In this document: one piece after another, positions 56,384-64,000 of the stretch
Layout: each line of letters begins with the position of its first letter
How positions within the stretch are numbered: position 1 is the stretch's first letter
Assembly (NCBI GenBank): GCA_022376515.1
Contig: WTXI01000125.1
Location: 1-64,000, forward strand
DNA from: Lactifluus volemus
Taxonomy: Eukaryota; Basidiomycota; Agaricomycetes; Russulales; Russulaceae
Reading direction: 5' to 3'
Length of the DNA: 64,000 bases
Position numbers and translations under genes: made by a program
Notes under the pieces: generated by a model
The model's database searches: none
What the model was told of the DNA's origin: nothing
What the model saw: only the letters and a program-made list of their open reading frames with translations

Positions 56384-58038
56384 AGCTCCGGCCCCTCTCA
56401 CAGGCTGCTGAACCTGCCTTCACCGGAGAATACTCAACGCGTCATCAACGTATCAACCATGATCTCGCGATTCACATGCCAGCTCTCTTCCTGCGGGGCA
56501 ACAATTCTCTCCGGAAGCCTATCTCGCTGTTACTATGATGTCCTTCCCTGCCAGTTTATCAGATGGGCCACAACTCTCACTGCACCACCCGAGAATACAA
56601 TACTCAGGGTCTTTTTTTTTCCTTGAGGGATATCGACCCACCACTTCAAGAGGCTCCTGCCGCCTGGTGCCAGCCACGGGGTGTCCTTTGCCGGAGCCAT
56701 GTGCATAATCCATGATTCTGTTTATCTTAGAATGACAGTACGTGAGTATCTTGCATCCAATTGCGAGCACTATGACTTGTTTATGATAATTGAATTAAGG
56801 CAGGAAGGGATAATAACCATGACTCTCACTCATTGGTCCCGAATCCTCTGCCCCGAAGTTGCCTCCGGGCCTCCGTAGTCTCTAGGCACGGCGCTACTAG
56901 GTAACAGACAAAAACAGAGCACAGGGTTGGTTCACTCTGTGTTCCGCTAGTACTGTTCCAAACGAGGCGACGAGTCGTCGAGCCGTCGGAGTATGACCAT
57001 TGACCAGGTCATGATCGCGTGATCGCGTGATCCTTCGTTGTTTCTTTATTATCGCGTTTTTCCCCTACCTTTTTCAGGCTCCCAGTGCAAGGAGTTGGCG
57101 ATGGACGGGACGATGATAGAAGATTGCTTGACCTCAGGCTCTATCAATAAGCTCTAGTTCTTCCTGATGTCTATAACATTCAAGTTGCACACCCGTAGGT
57201 AGTCTATCACTGTAGGGGGTTTCTGTAATTGAGGGGTGACAACCCTCTACTATGTGAACCCATCTGGTCTCGAGCGTAGTGGAGCACCGCCGAGACGAAC
57301 ACGTGCTGTGTGTCGGCTGCGAGACTTGATGTCGTCTCGAGTGAGATAGTAGGGGAAAATAGGAGTGTGAGAAGTGAGGAGAGACGGGGATTTGAAACGC
57401 TTAGTCGTAACACGAGACTCGAAACGTTTGAGGCTGTTGAGGGGAAATACTAAAGCTTAGAGATCGCACAAAAGAGAGAGAGAACACAGGAATGACGATG
57501 ATTTTAGAGGAAAAATCTAGGGCTATATATACAGGACAGATAATAGAAAGTAAGCTATTAGGAACAAAGGGGAAAGCGAGTGCTTTGAGTGTGGTGTAAA
57601 GGGAGAGCTTTGCAGCGTGTGGTATGAGGTTGGCATGTTGAGGCTAGTGGTGATGCCGAAAAGTGGGTAGAAGTGAAAGGGGTGTGGTAAGGTAGGAAAA
57701 AGCGAGAAGCACATGGGCGGTGGTCAAGGCGTTTGCGGCTGTACACCGAGGTCACCTTACAGTGCCAGTGCAGCTTTGTAAAGTGTTCCTTGCAGTACGT
57801 GTTTGTTCTCCCCTGCAGACTAGATTGATCCTCATAAAATGGCCAACCAAGGCCGCGTAGTGGAGAAAGCCGGTTTACTTATGCGCAACGGTCAACGTGA
57901 AGAAGCACCCAGTGGATGAGGATAGTATACGTACATGCTTCACCATCACCCAGCTCCGTGTCACCCCGGTGGTAAGAGAGGCAATGGACCAGTCAAGAAC
58001 AGGTATTTTGAGTCAAAAAAAAAAACATAATACCAACA
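56384..58038. other. spacer between minus-strand NLRs, nothing recognised
   Basis: Short frames only. A tatatatacagg motif near 57522 and GA-rich stretches (57340-57500) are present. I find no gene and no copy of the plus-array spacers here. Confidence 0.5.
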
Positions 58039-61000
58039 CTATGTATCTGCATTGTGTACATGTACTGTAGCCCAATTCGATCCATGCACAAATTTTGTCA
58101 GGTCCAACCAAGTCTCATGCTTACCCGCAATCCAGACGGTGTCAGATCTATGGAAATACGGTCGGTGAACCTGAGGAACCCATAAAACAAGTTCTCCCTC
58201 TTCCCCACACATCCAACCATCGCTATTCATCACGAACTCGTTCATAAATCGTTCGCTCTCGATATCCTCTGTTCTGACCTTCTCCAAACAAACCGCGTGA
58301 CCTTGCGAGGTCGTGATACGCTGCCCGGATGAAGCAGAGTTGACCCCCGTTAGGGCGGCTCCTGTTCGAGCGTCCCACATGCGAATCGTGCGATCTCCGG
58401 AGCCTGACGCAATATGCTGCCCGTCCGGTGAGAATTTAACAGAAAAGACATAATCAGTGTGTCCAGTAAATGGACCCACTACCATCTCTCCTGTCGCGGC
58501 ATCCCAGACGCAAATCGTGCGATCGAGTGAAGCTGATGCTATGCGCCGTCCATCCGTCGAGAATGCAACAGAAGTGATCGAATTTGTGTGCCCAGTAAAC
58601 GGCCCCGCTATCATCTCTCCTTTTGATGCATCCCATACACGAATCTTGTGATCGAAATAGCCCAAGGCAATGCGCTGACCTTCCTGAGAAAAGGCAATGG
58701 AACACACTGAATCGGTGTGGGTAAACGGGCCTGATATGGCCTCTCCTGTTGTGGCATCCCGGGGCCACACTCGAATCGTGCCATCCATTGAGACCGAAGC
58801 AATGCGCCGCCCTTCCGGCGAGAACGCAGCACACCGCACTGAATCGGTGTGTCCAGTAAGCGGGCGTATTGTGACCTCTCCTGATGTGGCATCCCAGATG
58901 CGAATTGTGCGATCACTCGAGGCCGAAGCGATACACTTCCCGTCTGGCGAGAATTCGACGGAGTTGACCTCACCAGTGTGTCCAGTAAATGGGCCCGATA
59001 CAACTGCTCCCGTTGTAGCATCCCATGTGCGAACCGTACGATCTCGCGATCCTGAGGCAAGGAGCTGTCCATCTGGTGAAAATGCGACAGAGTTGACTGG
59101 ACCGGCATGTCCAGTCATTGGTCCTGTTACGACCTCCCCTGTTGTGGCATCCCAAATGCAAATGATACGATCTAATGAGGCAGAAGCGATGCGCCGCCCA
59201 TCTGGTGAGAATGAAACACACACGACTGCAGAAATATGTCCAGTAAATGGGCCCGACACCCCTCCTGCTGTGACATTCCAAGTGCGTATTGTGTGATCAT
59301 ATGAGGCCGACGCAACGCGCTGCCCGTCCGGTGAGAACGCAACAGATTGTGTGGAAGCGGTATGATTGGTAAAAGGGCCTGCTACAGTGTCTCCTGTTCT
59401 CGCATCCCACACGCGAATTGTGAAGTCATCCGAGGCCGAGGCAACGCACAACCCATCTGGCGAAAATGCAACAGAGCTGACTGAATAGGTGTGTCCAAAG
59501 AAGGGGCCGGCTACAACTTCTCCTGTTGCGGCATTCCACACGCGGATTGTGCGATCCTCCGAGGCTGACGCTATGCGCAGCCCATCGGGCGAGTATGAAA
59601 CAGACCTGACGTGATCCGTGTGTCCAGTGAATGGGCCAGGTACGACCTGTCCTGTTGCAACATCCCACACACGAATCGTGTAATCTCCCGAGGCTGAAGC
59701 AATGCGCTTACTGTCTGGTGAGAATGCAACGGAATAGATCCGAGAGGTGTGTCCGGTAAGCGAGGCCACTGTCTCTCCTGTTGAGGAATTCCACACCAGA
59801 ATCCTGCGATCTCCCGAGGCGGAGGCAATGAACTGCCCGTTTGGCGAAAATTGAACAGAAAGGACCATACCGGTGTGGCCCATAAATGGTCCCGCTACGA
59901 CTTCTCCACTTGCAGCATCCCACACCCGAATAGTGCGATCGTCCGAGGATGAAGCAATGCGCTTCCCGTCCGGGGAAAATGAAACACAGTTGACCGATCC
60001 AGTATGTCCAGTAAACGGACCCGCTACCATCTCTCCTGTTGTAGCGTCCCACACCCGAATTGTGCGATCGACCGAAGCCGATGCGATGCGCAGCCCATCT
60101 GGCGCGAATGCAACAGACTCAACAGAGTCCTCATGTGCCTGAATCACCATTTCCAACGCCGGCCAATGAGATAGCTGACCGCGTTCAAGGCACAACGTGT
60201 GAGGAAATAGGCGAGCATATTGCTCGTGGATGAGGGAAGAGGTCGGTGCAAAGGGAAGGGCTGTGAGATAGATGTGTGGAGCGCTTCTTGCTATGGCCAT
60301 CCCGAAATACCGCAAAAAGGCGGACGCATCATTCACCAACGCGAATAAGTTCTCCACGTCCGTTGGAGAAGGTTGTTGAAACTTTATCCAATGGTCACTA
60401 CATATCAATTGAATAACACGATTTACCTACCTTCCGCTGGTCAGATCGCAACCATGCCTTCAGACATGACAATGCTGGTGAGGCAAGACCCACAACGTTC
60501 TTGATGCTGAGAACCTCCAGCCAAAATAGAAATTTTGCTTCGAACAGGGATCGAAGCTTCGTGAAGAGATCGTGCTCAAACGCAAGATGCTCCAGATGAT
60601 CGTCCCAGAAAACGCACGCATACAATAAAGCAGGGGAAATGTGCTGGGAGATTCGAGATTCAAGGTCAGGCACGTCGCTGTTCGCAAGATATGACGACTC
60701 CAGTTTGCAGATGTTGAACTCCAGCTTCTCGAGCATTATCCCGAGGCACGAATGGGCTAACTCTCCGTGGTATTCCTCAAGGTCCACATAAAATACACCA
60801 CTCTTCTTGTTCGTCAAAAAGTCGCGGAATGAGGTATGGAGGGGGATAATGGGACGAGTTTGATCACTTGAAGTCACGTTACTCAGCAGCGAGCCGAGGT
60901 GACGAAGCATTTCAACGATAGGATCAGAATCTTCGGGATCATCAATGGGGGCATGCCTTCGGAGGGTAATCAAGGATTCGATGGAAAGGGGTTCAATTGC

Positions 61001-63474
61001 AGCAAAAAGTTGTCCCATCACGGACCGGAATAGTATTTGTGCCTCGTCCGGTTTGAAATATGCTTCCAGAAGTTCTTCGTATAGCTTGTCCAGCGGATCT
61101 TGTGTATTATGACCTCGAGAGTGTCCCAACAGGCGCTGCACACACTTTCTCTTGCTGAAGCCAAAGCTAGCAGGAGGCGTGTTTATGAATCCGCAAGCAA
61201 CAGTCGCCCATTGAAATAATCCCTCTGCCGCATTTGCTAGTTTGACACCATACTCTTTGAATACGTCTGGAGGCAGCTTCTTCTGAAGGTAGATCCCAAT
61301 ATCTTGCTCCGTCTTGGCAGCCAGTTTCGCATCATCCATGTAGAGCATGTCAACAGATGACGCTTCGGCGAATGCCGGTTCGATGCCACCTTCACACCTC
61401 GTGGTGACGAGTACACGGAAATGCGATGGGAAGTCAACGAGATGTTCAGCAAGGAACGTGTGGAGACCGTCTTGACCGATTGTATCTCCACTCTCATCCA
61501 GTGCATCGATCACGATAAGAATCGGACCGGGAAGTGGCAGATTCTTGAGCGGCTCGACGAGGAGGCATTCGAAAAGTGTATGATAGTCCCGGGTACCACG
61601 AAGAGATGAATTATTCTTGATGGCCCTCCCGAGAGCGATTTTGAATGCAGGATGTCGATCAGAGAGATCACGAGCAAGTGTCGTGAATAGTTGGTATGCC
61701 TCGTCTTTCGATTGTTCTTTGCGCAGAAACGCAAAGTAAGAGCCGAGACACGTCTTGTCGAAGCGACGTGCCACCTCGTGTACAATCGACGACTTTCCTG
61801 TGCCTGCCTGGCCAAGGAGAACCAGACCACGTTTGGATTTCGGATTCTCGACCCACTTCATAATATGATCCAAGAAATCTTCGCGTGTGCCTGGAAGGCA
61901 GCGCTTATCAGCACCAAATCGCCAGCCTCCCTTATATGGTAGTTCTCTGATCTTTCCGTCTAGTTCTGTGAATGCCCTCTGTCAGATCCACAATCAAACA
62001 ACTTTATGAGCATCTAAACTACCCACCAGTTTCTAGCACAGTGATTTCGGTGGTGACAGCAGCACGGGCGAGGAAGCTCTCTCGAAGTCGGACGAGATTG
62101 GAGTGGTACTCTTCGATTTTTCCGTCAGCTTGTCCGAGAATATTCTTCAAAGCCCGCTTTCCTATTTCATATGTTTAGTATGTTTATAAATCCAATGAGA
62201 GGGATCACGATAACGTACCAACTTGCACATCTTCCGCATACGATCTGATAAATTTAGCACATTCGGTGACACACTCAAGCATCTCCTCGAGAATTGCTGC
62301 CTGCTTAGACTCTGGTTTGATGTTCCTCAAAGCATCAGCCTCCTCTGCAAATTCGAATGCGTCCCGTATCGCCTCGAGTAGTGTTTGGACGTTGCCATCA
62401 CGCTCAACCTGCTTCAGCAAGTTCTGACATTAAGATAAGAGCAAACGCGTGAATATCTCACATCATCTCAAAAGACAAGAGATGCACCTCGGGAATCTTT
62501 GAGAGCAGACCCCACGCTAGACTTGCATAGGGATTCAGCTGAAAAATGAAAATTAGCTTGACAGATATGCAAAAACGATATTAGGCATACTGCTGCGATT
62601 GGACCGACAGCGTCCATCACCAATTTGATAACACTAACAGCACGTTTCCACGTTTTTATCGTGCTGACAGACTCCTCAGCGCGACCGAGAGCGGTGCGCG
62701 ATGTCTCTGCCTGGCTGTCCGGTGCTGAACGTACATTATCATCGCTCTCAAGGGGAGGGACCCCTTTCCGAGATATAGTGGTAGCAAATGCTGTGGATTG
62801 CATAATTTCATTTTCGAACGGGACAGTAAGACCCGGAGCCCCGCCTTGAGCCATAGATCTGTCTGGATCGGCCGTTGTGGGGTTCTGCGCCTCAAGTACA
62901 GCATTAGAAGAGGATATGGCGTTTGGAGATACGGAGATCATCAAGACGAGTGTGGTTGGTTCCGTTGGGTGTCCATCGCGTGTGTCTGTGTTGTTAAAAA
63001 CAACATCAAGTTCTATTACGTAGGACTCGGATGCTCAGCTGGACGCATGAGCAATAACGCAAAGAAACGGACAAACCGCCTCTGGGTTCACCAACTATTT
63101 CCTGCCTTCCAATAAGGATGTCTTTTCTCATGGCAAGTTTGGCATACAGGGATACTATAATATGGGAGAGTGGCTGTATAACGCTGCAGGAGGCGCAGTT
63201 ACAAATGGGAGTAAAGCAAACGACATTTCTTACAGTGCGACGTTCTCGTTCCATTCAACTCGTTGTCCGACACTCCGCACGGATAGTGTCTGCCATGTTT
63301 TCTCCCCGTCAGTCACAGTAGCATAAAACCGTCTTTTTTTTCCAAGCAAGGACTTGAGACGGGGAAGGTTGTGCACTCTGACGACTAGCAAAAGAAACAG
63401 ACTTGGTACTTGTCGGAGAGGATAGCGTAAAAATACGAACCCGTCACCTGGAGTGGCAGCAAGTTCGGTTGCAT
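58039..63474 (-). CDS. C2-helical-NACHT-WD40 NLR (copy 5), intact
   Basis: Exons on the minus strand: 63441-63474, 63234-63384, 63077-63183, 62591-63012, 62488-62538, 62219-62423, 62027-62161, 60431-61965, 58039-60381; 1660 aa, all phases consistent. It starts MQPNLLPLQVT, which runs directly into the C2-like strand (VRVHNLPRLKSLLGKKRRF). The linker is followed by the helical domain (LNPYASLAWGLLSKIPE, RLRESFLARAAV). NACHT has GQAGTGKSS and ILIVIDALDES, plus the winged-helix-type motif PLHTSFRDFLTNKK. Fourteen WD40 repeats and the tail WMCGEEGELVLWVPQVH complete it. In the last intron the usual CAG acceptor has become CAA, so the nearest acceptor is 9 bases upstream (AAAG, 60382), adding three residues (FQQ). 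It belongs to a sub-clade distinct from the plus-strand copies. Confidence 0.9.
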
Positions 63475-64000
63475 TTCGGTGAGCTGGTGTAGTGAGACAG
63501 AAGGAAGGGGAGGGAGACGGGCCCGGGGGTCGACGCAATCGATGAGACGGTCTCACGTGATACACTGGGGTTAACTAATTAACTTGCAATTGAACTAACC
63601 TCGGGCTGTGGCCGCTTTGCTATAACCGCCCACGACGATCATCAACAGACAGCAGCGCGGCACTGACTGTCCCAAGCTTCAATTGCCTACGGCGCTCATT
63701 CATAGCTTTTATGGCAATCATAGTCGTCATCATTTTTGATGAAAAGCAGCGGCTGAGGTAGATTAGATAACGCTAGATAAGATAGCGTTATCGATGTGTA
63801 AGAGACTCATATTTCATAATCATAATTTACCTAAGATAGCGCTAAGTGAAGTCGCGTGAGCCCAAATAAGGTAAAAGATGATGTAATCGTAATACTCACT
63901 TCAGTCGATGTGTAAGAGACTGAAGTGATAACAGCTGGGAAAAACTCCTTTAAATATATAGATGGAGCGTGTATTGGCCTAGGGCCTCGTACAATAGATG
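63475..64000. other. upstream region of NLR copy 5 with hairpins
   Basis: No gene is seen. The region holds a perfect 10-bp inverted repeat (63766-63775 with 63783-63792, 7-nt spacer). It also holds a second inverted repeat (63897-63905 with 63919-63927) and a direct repeat of tcgatgtgtaagagact (63791-63807 and 63904-63920). Confidence 0.6.

Overview
This looks like a fungal nuclear chromosome window. Genes are split by many introns of about 45-90 bp, mostly GT-AG. It carries a chitin synthase, an Rrp6-type exosome nuclease, NACHT-WD40 (NLR/STAND) receptors and a Ty1/copia retrotransposon. The receptor style, including a C-terminal tail after the propeller, resembles Agaricomycetes, plausibly a Rhizoctonia/Ceratobasidium-like lineage. 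That placement is inference; no rDNA or other marker is present.

Layout. (1) 1-26 kb is a plus-strand array of about 10-kb tandem units. Each unit is an NLR gene, a 3' spacer and a minus-strand FIST-domain gene. It holds an NLR tail pseudogene (1-849), a nearly intact NLR with a frameshifted linker (7172-12719) and a fully intact NLR (17193-22767, 9 exons, 1706 aa by my splicing). It also holds two dead FIST copies (4074-5437, 15091-16460) and one intact FIST copy (24442-25868, 396 aa). (2) 27.0-27.5 kb is a small gene of unknown function. (3) 27744-32813 is a complete copia element on the minus strand with two 267-bp LTRs, a TAAGG target-site duplication and one unbroken 1489-aa gag-pol frame. 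(4) 34.8-37.0 kb is a second copy of a spacer block from 1.6-3.4 kb, carrying a small two-exon gene. (5) 37.0-47.9 kb is a housekeeping block: RRP6, a short hypothetical gene, an S9 peptidase, and a chitin synthase facing the peptidase. (6) 49.4-63.5 kb is a second NLR array on the minus strand: one copy with a frameshift in WD40 blade 2 (49405-54829), one intact copy (58039-63474, 9 exons, 1660 aa), and an inverted copy of a pseudogene also present at 13.5 kb.

How the genes fit together. All NLR copies share one plan: N-terminal C2-like domain, variable linker, helical domain, NACHT with Walker A and B, exactly 14 WD40 repeats (two seven-bladed propellers), and a conserved tail. The two arrays are different sub-clades in opposite orientation on either side of the housekeeping block. 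Between the two closest copies, differences in the WD40 region concentrate in the loop preceding each blade core, as expected for a diversifying recognition surface. The most interesting system here is this C2-helical-NACHT-WD40 cluster, a probable immune or allorecognition locus undergoing birth and death. No tRNA, rRNA or CRISPR was seen.
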